Assembly: GCA_951640165.1 (NCBI GenBank)
Contig: OX621260.1
Coordinates: 18,370,001 to 18,434,000 of the forward strand
Reading direction: 5' to 3'
Source of the DNA: Pseudoips prasinana
Lineage: Eukaryota > Arthropoda > Insecta > Lepidoptera > Nolidae
DNA length: 64,000 bases
Below the pieces are notes generated by a model. The model worked only from the letters and a program-made list of their open reading frames with translations. It was not told the origin of the DNA and did no database searches. Below are positions 1-13,600 of this stretch, piece by piece. Both the position numbers and the translations under genes were made by a program. Numbering within the stretch: position 1 is the first letter of the stretch; every line of letters begins with the position of its first letter.

Positions 1-200
1 TCAGCCTGATATCTTTCACTCCTGGGGGGCTACCGCCTAAACCGCCGATCATCGTGATCGTTGTCCAAATACATGAAGGTTAAAAATGACTAAATCATTC
101 GTTGAACCGGCTTCAATCTTGAAAATCGATTCACATGTATTCATCGAATGATTCATCCAATCATGGAAGTTGATTTATCGAATGATTAAAGGGATGGAGT
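1..200. repeat. Diverged copy of the MITE family seen at 3938 and 13289
   Basis: Shares ggctaccg/ctaaaccgccg, 'aaggttaaaaatgactaaatc' and 'ccggcttcaa' blocks with the two better copies. Ends not certain. Confidence 0.5.
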
Positions 201-226
201 ACTGTTACCATCTGCCTGTATGTTCG

Positions 227-468
227 GGACTAGTCCCTCCCTCTTACCCACCACTGCAACTCCTGTAAGCCAGGATCAACAGTGGCACACAATGAAATGA
301 CACTGAGCGGTGAAGCTCAGGCATGTCCCGGGGAATCGCTTTAACTGTCTTGGATCCCGCAACGAATTTAATCAGAAAGACAAAAAGGAGGAGTTAGAAA
401 ATGAATAGTTCCACTTCCCTCCAGAGCAAAGCGGGAGACAGAATGGTGTAAAGAGGCTATAGCCTGTA
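227..468 (-). mobile_element. R1-like LINE, 3' end only
   Basis: Reverse complement of the 3' UTR that follows the R1-like LINE at 62360-62660 (shared: the agagggagggactag end and the aggctatagcctctttac block). A 5'-truncated copy. Confidence 0.8.
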
Positions 469-469
469 T

Positions 470-660
470 GTTATTGTATGTAATTTCTTTGTTATAGTTA
501 CAATTATGAAATACATAATGAAATATTGTGAAATGTGTTACAACCATTCATTATATTCAATGCCATAACCTAAATAGTCATCCAAATGGATTCAGCATTT
601 TTAAAAATAACATAAAGTACTTAATATAGCGTAAATTATTATGACCCATATAATACTTGA
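470..660. other. AT-rich sequence, nothing recognised
   Basis: No open frame or clear repeat seen. Confidence 0.5.
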
Positions 661-661
661 C

Positions 662-910
662 GGGCCTGTTGGCGTGGTTGCTTTTCACGCCGGATGTCGT
701 GGGTTCGATTCCCACCCAGGACATATATTTGTGTGCATGAACATGTCTGTTTGTCCTGAGTCTGGGTGTAATTATCTATATAAATATGTGTTAACAAAAG
801 GAAAGTAGTAAAGTATAAGTTATCTGGTGTCCATAGTACAAGCTCTATGTAGTTGACTTTAGTTTGGGATCAGATGGCCGTGTGTGAATGTCCCAGGATA
901 TTATTATTTC
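662..910 (+). mobile_element. tRNA-derived SINE, family A
   Basis: tRNA-like head with box B-like gggttcgattcccacc, body 'gtttgtcctgagtctggg' and tail 'gatcagatggccgtgtgtga' ending in ATT repeats. Head partly deleted. Confidence 0.8.
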
Positions 911-961
911 TGGTTTAAGAACAGTAGGCAGTTTTGAGATTGCATTTTAGGTTTGTAATTA

Positions 962-1216
962 TAATAATAATATCTGGGGACAATGTCACACAGATCATCC
1001 TAGCCCCAAACTAAGCAAAGCTTGTACTATGGGTACCAGGCGACGATATACATACTTATATAGATAGATAAATACTTATATACATAGAAAACATCCATGA
1101 CTCAGAAACAAATATTCGTGCTCATCACACAAATATTTGCACTTACCGGGATTCGAACCCAGGACCACCATCTTCGTAGGCAGGAGCACTACCAACTAGG
1201 CTGCGGTGACCGTCTG
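962..1216 (-). mobile_element. tRNA-derived SINE, family B
   Basis: In minus orientation: head gtagcctagttggtag, box B tgggttcgaatcccgg, tail ending in ATT repeats. Nearly identical to 27533-27775. Confidence 0.8.
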
Positions 1217-1474
1217 AGCCGGCTGAGTTTAATTTGTAATTAAACTCAGCCCAGAACCATTGTTAACTTCAGATTTAATTGTTAAATCCCTTATTACCCC
1301 TTGACTTGCCTTTCTCGCCACAGGTTGTTAACGTGAGAAACAAGTCTATCTACCTACCACGCTAGCCGGCCCTTAACCGTTCTAAATAAAACAAAACTTA
1401 AACCTAATCCTCTATACGGACCCGCCAATATTGCTTTCGTTCTTATTAATCAATTTACGTATAAATGCTTGCAG

Positions 1475-1662
1475 ACATAACGCTCGGCGATACGACTTGA
1501 ACAGGAACTTCCCCGACCACTTCAAGCAGAACACGAAGCAGCCGCAACCGGAGACGGAGGCAGTCAAGGAATGGATAAGCAAGATCCAGTTCGTGCTGTC
1601 CGGATCTTTGCACGGCGGCGCGCTCGTCGCCTCCTACCCCTTCGACAACACGCCCAGTGCCA
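1475..1662 (+). CDS. Carboxypeptidase exon: [13 protein letters not shown] to SLHGG block
   Basis: Acceptor after gcttgcag; donor gtaact. Encodes the substrate-binding YDLNRNFPD motif and the SLHGG zinc-ligand His, then VASYPFDN. It ends one base into a codon, which is completed by the next exon (tc). A weaker donor six bases upstream (gtgcca) keeps the same phase. Confidence 0.88.
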
Positions 1663-4600
1663 GTAACTATCTCTTAAACTTTTTAATTCGTGCTGTCCGG
1701 CTCTAACTATCTCTTTAATTCGTGCTGTCGGGCTCTAAATATCTCTTAAACTCTTTATTTCGTGCTGTCCGGCTCTAACTATCTTTTAAACTTTTTAATT
1801 CGTGCTGTCTGGCTTTTTTCACGGCGCGGCGGCTCGCTTCTTACCCCATCGAGAACACGCCCAGTGCCAGTAACTATCTCTTAAACTTTTTAATTCGTTC
1901 TGTCCGGCTCTTTGCACGGCGGGGTGGCAGTAACTATTTTTTAAACTTTTTAATTCGTGCTAGTAATAGGGTCCCGTTTTAACGTTTGTTTTACGTTACC
2001 CCAAATATAATTGCTTGTATAAAAAAAGTATGAGGCATTTCCACACCACGGCTGGTTTTTAAAGAATATCTAACATCTTAACACGTTGAATACGTCATAC
2101 AATAAACAAAAAACAAACGGTTTTTATTCGACTTAAATCGCTTGTAAATAGTCGGAACAGAAATAGAATTACAAATTAACTGTAGATACTTCATTCTAAG
2201 TACAAATAGACTATTCGGTCGTGACTTATATAGGCTCAAGTAGAATATAATTAATGCTTTAGTTAAATAGGCAGGCATTCCTTGAAGTTATTGGCAAATT
2301 AGTTATTTCAGGTTTCTTAATTGTCAATACTTATAGTTTCAGATATATTTAACTACGTCTTGTCTAAATGGTACTGTCTATATTGAGGAAAGAATTGAAC
2401 TTGACAATAACTTGATACGAGCTAGCTAAATATCATTGCTATAATAAAATGAATTTTATAAATGTTTTCATACAATGTGTACCCAAATATCTATGTTACT
2501 AGAAATAATAATGTGTACAACTATATTACTACAAACATGTTCTGACTATTTACAAGCGCTTTTTTAAAGTCTACGTGAATAAAAACCTGTTTTATTTTAT
2601 TTTATTTATTTAATATTATGACGGAGCTTGTGTGTATAGCGACAGTATTTAGAGAGTACCGAGAATCAACAAACAGACGAGACATTAGTCACTTTCATTG
2701 TTGTCTAAACATGTCCAATTGAGAATTTCATCACATTTCCGGTCACGAGTAAAGCTAGGTCAGCTAATATAACTATAATCATACCATCATGCATTGTCGA
2801 TGATGCAGAACACGTGCCTTTTGGGAATTGTTGCGTTTACATATCTGGGCCTGTTGGCGTGATTGGTAAATGCTTGCCTTTGACGACGCAGGTCGTGGGT
2901 TCGATTCCCACTCACATACCGCCATAATGATAACATCTAATTCGTACCTTAATATAGACAGAACCATTCAGACAATATGTAGTAAAAATATAGCTAAAAT
3001 TTAGATACTTAAACCTACACATGATCCTTGACAATAACTTAATTTTAGTTAGCTAAATATCGTTACTGTTATAAAATAAATCTTATTGTAAATTATTTCC
3101 TACAATCCGTGTACCTAAATATCTATATGTACCTAGAAATAATTATAAATTAATTATATGTATATTACTGCGAACATGTTCTGACTTTACTCAGGAGAGA
3201 TATTTGTGTGCATGAACATGTCTGTTTGTCCTGAGTCTATTTTTTTTTTACTACCTAAAAAAAAAAAAAAAAAATAACTTGGGAAAAGAACGATATTACA
3301 ATACATATAACACTTATTAGTAAAGTAGGTATATAAGACAAAATCAATGTAATAACTACAACATTTTCCACATATTAATAAAATAGTCTGGGTGTAATCT
3401 ATATATTTATTATTTATTTATATATAAAAATCAATGCCACTTTTGGTTGTAATGTTACTCGTATAACTCAACAACGCCTTTACCGATTTGGCTAATTTTG
3501 GTCTTGAATTATTCGTGGAAGTCCAGGGAAGGTTTGTACGTAGAGAAAATTAAAAAAAAAGTCTTGAAAAAGTGTAAAATCAACATCTTTTAGCAATTTA
3601 AAATATTTTTTTGCTTGAATAAATGAACTTAATAATCATTTTTTTATTACTATGCCTTATACGTAGCGAAGCACGTACCGGGCCGCTAGTTATTTATATA
3701 CCTAAGTATTCATTTACAAAAGAAAAGTAGTATATGCAGTATAACAGTTATCTGGTTTCCATAGTACAAGCTCTGCTTAGTTTGGGATCAGATGGCCGTG
3801 TGTAAATAATGTCCCACCATATTATTATTATTACTATAGTCTAACGAACCTTACTTACTTATCGTATGGGCAGTGGTTACCGTATGTCAGAATTGTTCAA
3901 GCCGCCCATTAGGCCTCTGACATTAATTTTGTTACCTGGGGCTCTACCGGCTAAGTCGCCGAACATCGATTTCTTAAATGGCGTTCAAATAAATAAAGGT
4001 TAAACATGACTAAATCAATAGTTAAATCGGCTACCATGAGCACATGTGACGTCATAAATGGAATCGATTGTCAACGTTGAAGCCGATTTAACGATTGATG
4101 AAGTCATTTTTAGCCTTGATTTATTTGAACGCCATTTAAGAAATCGATGTTCGGCGACTAAGTGGGTAGTGCCCCAGGACCGACGGCGATTCACGTGTCC
4201 TCCGAATAACTTTTAATTTTACTACTTTGGCGGTCACCCAGTAACCTCGCCAATTACTTACTATCCGGTGTGAGCTAATTTGTTAATATTTCATTTTCAC
4301 GCAAATCAGGAATATGCAGATCATCCGTATTGTGCTCCGGTGAAGTATAACTTTATTATAACGTTAATTTTTGCGGCACTAGTCTTACTAATATTAAAAA
4401 TGCGAAAGTTTGTGAGTATAGATGTAAGGATGTATAGATGTTTGGATGGTTGTTACTCACTTTATTATAACGTTAATTTTTGCGACACTATCTTACTAAT
4501 ATTAAAAATGTGAAAGTTTGTGAGTATAGATGTAAGGATGTATAGATGTTTGGATGGTTGTTACTCACTTTATTATAACGTTAATTTTTGCGACACTAGT

Positions 4601-7600
4601 CTTACTAATATTAAACATGCGAACGTTTATGAGTATAGATGTAAGGATGTATAGATGTTTGGATGGTGGTTACTCTTTCAAACTACGGCATGGATTTTGA
4701 CGAAACTTTGTAGCAATCTAGCTTATATGTATATTTGAATAACACATAGGCTATAATTTATAAATTTTAACTGGGGCAAAACCGCGGGACACAGCTAGTA
4801 TTGTTATCGACTAACACGTCCACGGGTGCATTTTTTGTTATGTACGTTAATATGTTGCAATTAGAAGTTTTTTTTTATGTAAAGTCGATGTTAATTTGTA
4901 GGAATTTGTTCAACTCGGAAAAATATTACATGTCGCATGTTTCACCCACAATTTCATAATTTAAAATGAAAATAGATTCACAATCAGGTAGACAAGTACG
5001 TTTTTTGTACTTTAAGCTTTATAGCACATTTTTTCTTTTTAGGTTAGGACATGTAATAAATTAATACGAAGTGTTTTTATCCGTATAGTCAGGTAGCATT
5101 TGCAAGGTCGAAAGCACGTGGACATAGTAATATCATGTGTCAAATGAATCGGACGTTTGAGTCGTTATTGTAATGCAATTAAACGTCGTATTTATCCTGG
5201 AACTTATGAGCAGCAATTGAAATTTTCATATTTATTACAATAGCAGAATATAAAGAATATACTTTACGTTAGTCAATGAGTTCTTGGCAGAATCTTCCAG
5301 TTGTAATAATATGATAGCACGTAATGCTAAAACGCAAAATGGATACAGTTTCATTATGAAGCTCTTTGGGGAGGCCTTTGTCCAGCAGTGGACGTCATTT
5401 GGCTGACAACTGATGAATGCTAAAACTATGAATTCAATTTTTGCAGAACAAAAGCATAGCTCTTTATATTTAGCCGTAAGTTGTGTTAGGTGATAAAATG
5501 ATTAATACGTGTATTCTGCCCATCATGTCCCCTGAACGCAGTCTTCCAAAACTACGCGCACTCGCCGTCCATCGCCCCGGACGACGACGTGTTCCGCCAC
5601 CTGTCGCTCGTGTACTCCAACAACCACGCTAAGATGTCCCGCGGCGTCTCCTGCAAGTCCGGCTCACCTCGCTTCGAGAAAGGCATCACTAATGGCGCGG
5701 CTTGGTACCCACTTACAGGTTTGTTTGTCATCTCCTACTGTACGATCGCCTAGTAAATATATTTACTTTTGGGAAATCATTTATGTAAATGTTAAATAAA
5801 AGGGGTCCTAGCACACTGCCTTGTGGGATACCCTGCTTAACCTCCTAATATTCCGATGTGTATTATCTAATATGAATAATGCAACGATTCAATCTTGATT
5901 CGGGAATAGTGCTTAGTTAATCCGACGGCTAAGCAGAGGTCGTGGGTTTAATCCCCACCGATGACAAATCTTTTTGTGATCAACACCATTAGTTTTTTGG
6001 GTCTGTGAGTTATTCATCTAAAATATATGTAGGATATTTATTTTAGCTCTGTGGTGACAGCGGCAAATTTCATCCCGTGGGGGGGCGTAAAAGTCGACCA
6101 GAAGATATATCTACTAGAGGATGGGCAGCAGCTTCTTTCTTAGTTCTATGACCATCACACTGCGATCGCCAACCCGTCTGCCAAGCGTGGCGATTATAGC
6201 ATATCCCCCCAAGATGATTCTTGGAGTGGTGGTGGCTTTTGTCCAGCAGTGGACTTCTTACAGCTGTTACGAATATATGTATTTAGAAATACATAAGTAT
6301 GTTTAGCAGTTATACGATGATAGTCTCGCGACCTCGAATCTCGAGAGATCTCGCGTGTATACGTATCTCACAAATTATGTACTTAAGATTATATTACAAT
6401 GAATTAAACAATAATATCGTTGAAATTACAGGCGGCATGCAAGATTACAATTACTTGTGGCACGGGTGTATGGAGATAACCTTGGAGATCTCATGCTGCA
6501 AGTACCCACCTGCACACGAGCTCGCGAAGTACTGGCAGGACAATAAGCAGGTATGTGTACACTGGAACTTATAGATAGATAGATAGGTACACTTTATTGC
6601 ACATCACAGAATATAAATTTAGATATATAGACGTAGTTTCAATATATGTACAGACGCCAGCGCATCAAGCTTTTCTTTTTTTTTACGTGGTGCAAATGCT
6701 GTAGTCGTACGGTGTTTGGTGTCGGGCTCGACCCACTAAAACCACCACGGTGGCCAGCCTCACAGTGCCTGTAGCGGGGGCTCTGGGTACTCGTGAACGA
6801 TCTCGCCAATACCCCCGCTGTACACTGAGCGTCCGCGAGACTCTGACCCAGGGAGGGGCCTGAATGCCACCCCCCCTCCCCAGTACGCACAAGCGTGTTA
6901 CCTGAGCTACAGCAGGTTACCCTTCCCGGGACTGCTGGCACCCGGAGGACAAGAACTCCACTCGTTCCCTCCCCCAGACGCCAGCGGTCCCAAGGAGCAC
7001 ATCAAGCTACCCCAATCTGTCAAATTTCCCCAATTAAAGGGGACCTTAAGCTTATGTGATAAAGTTAAAAATCTATTGAAGAAATTGGGGTAGCTGGATG
7101 TGCTGGTGTCTGTACAATTGGCGATCTTATTGCATAAGAACGATTTCTTCCAGACAACCGTTGGATGGAGTAGATTAGCAGTTGAGGAAGGTGGCTAGTA
7201 ATGCACTGTAAAATAACTTAAAATTCGATTTTAAATAGATACTATAAATACATATACTAAATAAATATATAATACATTTTTCGTAATAGCAAGATAATAA
7301 GTATACGGGCCTGTTGACGTGGTTGGTAGATTCTTGCCTTTCACGCTGCAGGTCGCGGGTTTGATTCCCACCCAGGATAGATATCTGTGTGCTTGAACAT
7401 TTCGTTTATCCTGAGTCTGGGTGTAATTATCTTTATAAGTATGTAATTACAAAAGAAAAGTAGTATAATATGTAATATGTCAGTTATCTGGTCTCCATAG
7501 TACAAGCTCTGCTTAGTTTGGGATCAGATGGCCGTGTGTGAATAATTGCCCAGGACATTATTATTATTATTATAGACATAAGTACCTACTTAGGTTTTCT

Positions 7601-10600
7601 GCTATTATATACATGGTCATGTTGTAACATAAATAGTTGACTGCACGTGTGGTGCAGCGGCTAAGACAGTCGCCTCGTCGCTCCGTGTCCCGTTAATATT
7701 TATGTGACCCCTAAATGGTGTTCCGAGTCTGGATGTAATTTGTGTCCATCTATTAGATATATGTTTTGAAAGTACCCCGCGGTACGGCGACACGGCATTG
7801 TCTTTAAAAAAACATAGGAACTGGCCTGTTAGTATAGAGATTAGTGTAGTTATATTTGCTAGACGGCTTGAGTCTCTACTCGACCTTAGTGTCTAGACTG
7901 CCTCGTTGGTCTAGTGGTAGCGTGTTCAACCGCAGATAATGAGGTCCTGGGTTCAAATCTCGGGTCAGGCAAAAAAGTGATTTTGGGATTTTTCCGTAAA
8001 AAGGAATTTTTCAGTATCAGCCCGAAGTCTGGAAGTTGGCGGTATTACACCCCCCTGCATCGGAGAGCACGTAAAGCCGTCGGTCCTGTACCTGAACTCT
8101 TTCCGGTCGTGTCGCTAGGCGTCCCATCGGATCATGAGAGTGATGGAATAGAAAGTGCCCCTGTGTTTGCGCACACACTTGTGCACTATAATATGTCCTG
8201 CGCAATTGGCTAGTCTCCATTGAGACTGGCCGCCGTGGCCGAAATTCGGTCGGGAGGACGTCATCATCATCTACTAACTGTAAAGGTCATTAAAATTAAA
8301 ACAACAATTTATTTACACGTATCATAAGATAATGTGTGACGTTATTTATTATCGTTTAAACAACAAATTCGTCATCAACTTGATAAAACAATTTTGACAT
8401 GTTGAATCAGCATTACCTACCTATACAGGATGGCGGAGGAGTTGACGTTCAAACGCAAAATTTAGATAATTTATAATGAGGAGTATCCGAATCGAAAATC
8501 GAAAGGGTGTTAGGTTAAACTATGCTAATTAGTTATCACAAAATACTGAACCAGAAATGCTCAACAGAACGAAAAAAAAACGAAAACTGATGTTAGGTGA
8601 AATTTACGAAAAATCTCATTAAAAAATTCTATCTCGAAAACTACGCAAAATCGTAGAACATACATGGGGGTGATTTGGATACTCCTCATCATGAAGTATC
8701 TAAATTTTGCGTTTGAACGTCAACTCCTCGGCCAGCCTATATAATCGTGTCAATTAAGTATAAAAAGCCGCGCCCGGCACGCGTGGCATGAAAAAATCTT
8801 TTATTAACACAGTACCGCGTGCGGGCGCACTTAAGTCTACAAATATTAAAAACGCATACTTTTACTTACTTTATGCATACATTTTTCTTATACAACGTGT
8901 AGCTTAAATAGTACAGGATACTTAAAAACTTGTAGAACAGTCTGTGAAATTCTCAAATGAAAGTTCGTCTTCATATAATTTGTGTGAATTGTACAGAAGT
9001 CATTCCTTGTAAGTATTTTAGGTACTTCATCACCAGCCTGATATCGTCTCTTGCTGGACCTAGGCCTCCTCCTAAGGTTTCTATAACGTTGCCATTTGGA
9101 AGGATTTGCCGTTGTCACCGCGCTTGACATGCAAGTTGGCGCAGTTAGGTGGTAGCTAGTACACAGGAGACGCTGCTAGTCGACTTCCCTTGGTCGCCTT
9201 TTAGGACACTCACGGGATGGTGGGCTTATTATTCTTTCACGGTAGGAAACCACACGGCTTTTAGGTAGATTCCAATTTCATTCAATTCACTTTATTAGAC
9301 AAAATTCTGAGAGAGTAGCGTGTTTTCGTTTTTAAATGACATTTCAAGTCTATTACAATTTCTTGTATTTCGCGTTTTGTTTTACGAATAGAACAACCTC
9401 CAAAAATTACATAGAAGGTAATGTTAATACCAATATTAAGCTTTTAAAATAATGGTCTACATGATTCGTGGTTTGGTACACCGCATACAACCGTCATATA
9501 CCACATATTTTTATTTGGAATATGAAATCGTTGTAAACTTGTGTTCCTGTTATATTATGGGTTTACGGTACCTGTAGCTATTTATGACACACATTTTCAC
9601 AATGATCAACTTACATCTAAGGATACGTTTTACAGAAGTTTATACAAAAGTAGACACTTTTGTATTATTAGATATGTAATTTAACATTACACAGTAAACA
9701 AAAAAGTAAATTATAACCCTCCAATTTAAAAAAAGAATCGGGTAACAAGTGAGTTCTGAATAAGTAATAATCATGGTTATAAATATGTAGACCAGTGTTT
9801 TCCAACCTTTTTCATGACGCGGCCTTTTTAGCACGATGAAATATTATGGCGACCCCCTTACCCGTTTCTTATCCGCTTTTTTCCATATCTTTCCATCATA
9901 ATGTCAGCTAAAGTACATCCACTGCTGTACAAAAGCCTCCCCAATCAATCAATGGGGGGATATGCCATAACCGCCACGCTTGTCAGACCCTGTGACTAGC
10001 TTTCCCACCCTTTTACAACTTCACTATCGAAACTTCGCGACCCCCCTAAAGAGGCTCCGCGACCCCCCAGGGGGTCGCGACCCACAGGTTGAAAAACACT
10101 GATGTAGACGATAGAAGACAGAACATTCTCGTAGAACCTCGTAGAACATTCTCTGACCAAATCGGAGACGTTCTCAAGAAAGGCAGGACAGATATACACT
10201 AAACCGTCGAGAATATATGAAGAATATGAAGACAGTAAACAAGGCGAAAGTGGTGTGCAAAGATCGTGTCAAATGGGAATCTGTTATCACTGCCTACCCC
10301 TCTGGGAAACAGACGTTAGTTCTATGTACATTTGTATATAGAAATATGAAGTAAATTACAAGGAGAGAGAGATAAACAGCGCTGCTAACAAAACAAATAG
10401 AAGAGACGATAGAGAAATAGACCCTGCGGCATTCCATGGATCAGCGGGAGATTTTATCCCAATGACACCACACGCGACCCTGGCGCCCGCGTTACCTGTC
10501 GTGAGCGAGTTCTCGTGGCCTCCCAGCCCCAGGTCATCCTCCTGCTCGTGCAGCACTAATGCGCGCCCAAGAATACTGTTGCGCCCTTCCAGAGCAATCA

Positions 10601-13600
10601 ATCTGTCCACAAAGTTCACTTGCGCAATAGCACCAGTGGTTCCTACGAATACAACATTCCCCAGGTCCCCAACATGGCGCACGTCGTGGTCAGGCCCACC
10701 GTGATTGATTCCTTCAGGGTTGAAATGTGCTCCTGTAGCATCACAGGTGCTCGTGTCTCCGAGCTCGTGGACATGGAACCCATATCTTCCTGCTGGGAGA
10801 CCCGTTATAGTGCCAGTCGCTCGAAGTCCTTCCGTTGTCTCTGTAAACTCGATACTCCCGGTAATATTCACAGTTTGTAAATGCGCTACGGCGACTCTTG
10901 TTTGTCCGCTCACTTTGGCTACAGCCAAAATTGGAATGACACAAAACCAACGCAGAAACATTGTGAATTTCTAGACGTGTGCACTGATATCGTAGTAAAT
11001 ATCAACTGGCACAAGTAAACGTTTCAAAATGGTACTGTATAATAAGATTAGGCCAAAGATTGATAACGATAAGATATAACAAGAATGTACTATCTATATA
11101 ATCCATACTAATATTATAATTCCGAATGTAAATCTGTTTTATTGTGTGTTTGTTTGTCTCAACACCTTTACTACTGAACTGTTCAACCTGAAATTTCGAA
11201 TGAAGGTAGATCCTAGTTCCGATAGCAATTATCCTCGAAAATTATCCATTTGTTTAGTTAGGGCCGGAGGTCGTGGGTTCGATTCCCACCCAGGACAGAT
11301 ATTTGTATGCATGAACATGTGTGTTCCTATCCTGTGTCTGGACGTAATTATCTATTATAAGTATTAATTTACACAAGAAAAGCAGTATTTCAGTTATATG
11401 ATTTCCATAGTACACACCTTGCTTAATTTGGGATCAGATGGCCGTGTGTGAATAATGTCCCAGGCTCTTATTATTATTAGTTTCTAATTTGAAATTCTGC
11501 GCGGGCAAATCTGTCGACTGAAGCAGGCAGCTTTGCCCGCTTTAAATAATACATAAATACGAGGAAAGGCTTGACTTACTGACCGACCGATTCATCAAGG
11601 CCATACCTTAACGGCTGAGCTTAAAGATTGAACAATTTTCCTTTAATGAGGTAAACGATAATGTCCTCCTGCTCGAATTTCGACCACGGCTCTCAATGAA
11701 GATTAGCAGTCTGCGCGGGAGATATGACAGTGTGTTACCCTGCGTTTGCGCAGACACTTTTGCACTGTAATATCTCTCTACTTTCGATTCCATCATTCTT
11801 ATAATCCGATGGGACGAATAATAATATTAAAATACCTACGTTTTTTTTTCCCTCCACAAATTATAACTTAAGGCTAGATTATAACTATAAATGAGTAAAT
11901 ACTATTTACATTTGTGAAGGACTGGTGCCTGAAATAGGTTGCGAAAACCGATGCCACAGGTCACCAGGCCCCCCGCGAATAGCGACACGATTGGAAAGAG
12001 CTTAGTTACAAGATGGTGTAATACCGCCAACTCCCAGACTTCTAGCTGATACGTAGAATTTTTCTTAACAGAAAATGCATAAAGCCACTATCTGGCCCGA
12101 CCCGGCCATGGAATCCAATACCTCATTATGTGCTCGTTGAACACGCTACCGCTAAACCAAGTGGGCGGTGCCTGCATAAAGCAACGGAAAGATAATATTG
12201 AACATGTGATGATTAAGTAAAATGGATGACATTAATGTTTTTATTGTGTTTGGTTAACTTCCGGCTGTGAGTCACGTTAACAACAAACAAACACGGACTG
12301 ACACAAGAGACAAAGGAGTAACACAATGGTAGGGGAACAGTGGATTACGTTTAAGTCGGTGTACCCTTACTGAAATGCCGTGATTAAGAAACCACTGTTA
12401 CCAAGATTCCTACTTGCTTTCTCAATACTGAACGAGAGATGAGAGATGAAAGTCTAGTATATTTCATTGTTGACTGGTCGTTCTATTATTTTCCTAAACT
12501 TTGAAGTATGGGAGTTCCTGACAGTAGTGTGAAAACTGTGGTTAAAAAAACATCTATACTGCTGTTTCACCGTCCTCGTTGTATCTTTTTTTGAATCTGC
12601 GTTTACCCTTATATAGTTAATTTAACTATAATAATAATATTTATTCAAAGAAATATTTTAATTAGATTAACAATCTATACCCCCTTATCTTAAATAACGA
12701 TTTGAATGAATACGTGATACTAAAGCTAACAATGTCGAAGCACAACAAAGACCTAAATATTTTTTAATCCAATCAATTCGAAATGAAATTATGAAACAAT
12801 GAAATTTATTCAGCACTTAGGTATTAACATACACTTGTACTTGTCAAGTTCACAATGCAGTAAATAAACATAGTCCAATACAGTATAAAAATTACAAAAA
12901 AATTATTAGTCCGTCCGTGCGGTCTGTTTTATCAGATATATTTTCTTAAATCCTAAAATAAATAACAAGTTACTAATCTATTTTTTTTAAATTTACAATT
13001 AATTGCTTGTGGGATGCCCTGCTATTACAACGTGCTGACAACATTAAATCCCTTAAAAATATGGTGAAACTTAATTTACCTTTCTAGCTTTAAATAAACC
13101 TACGCATTTATTTATGTAAATTGATAATGAATATTAATTCTATTTTTTGATCTATGAATATATTTAAGTACAGACGCCAGCACATCCAGCTACCCCAATC
13201 TGTCAAATTTCTTTTCAACTCTATCACATAAGCTTAAGGTTCACTTTCAATTGGCGAATTTGGCCAGATTGGGGTTGCTTGGTGTGCTGGGGCTCTACCG
13301 GCTAAGTCGCCGAACATCAATATCTTAAATGGCGTTCAAATAAATAAAGGTTAAAAATGACTTAATTAATCGTTAAATCGGCTTCAACGTTGACAATCGA
13401 CTCCGGACCATTTATGACGTCACATGTGCTCATGGAAACCGATTTAACGATTAATTAGGTCATTTTTACCTTTATTTATTTGAACGCCATTTAAGAAATC
13501 GATGTTCGGTGACTTAGCCGGTAGAGCCCCTGGTGTCTGTACATTAATCTATGTAGAAGAATTGCTACTCTAGAGATGTCTGTTATTTTCAACCTATAGC

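Noticed and set aside
6639..6941. Minus-strand 100-codon frame
   Set aside because: Lies in a GC-rich retroelement insert within a MITE; no conserved domain.
7901..7974. Functional tRNA gene
   Set aside because: The head is tRNA-like but is followed by the SINE family C body and has several diverged copies in the window.
10462..10974. Plus-strand open frames over the superoxide dismutase gene
   Set aside because: They are antisense shadows; only the minus frame has SOD motifs.
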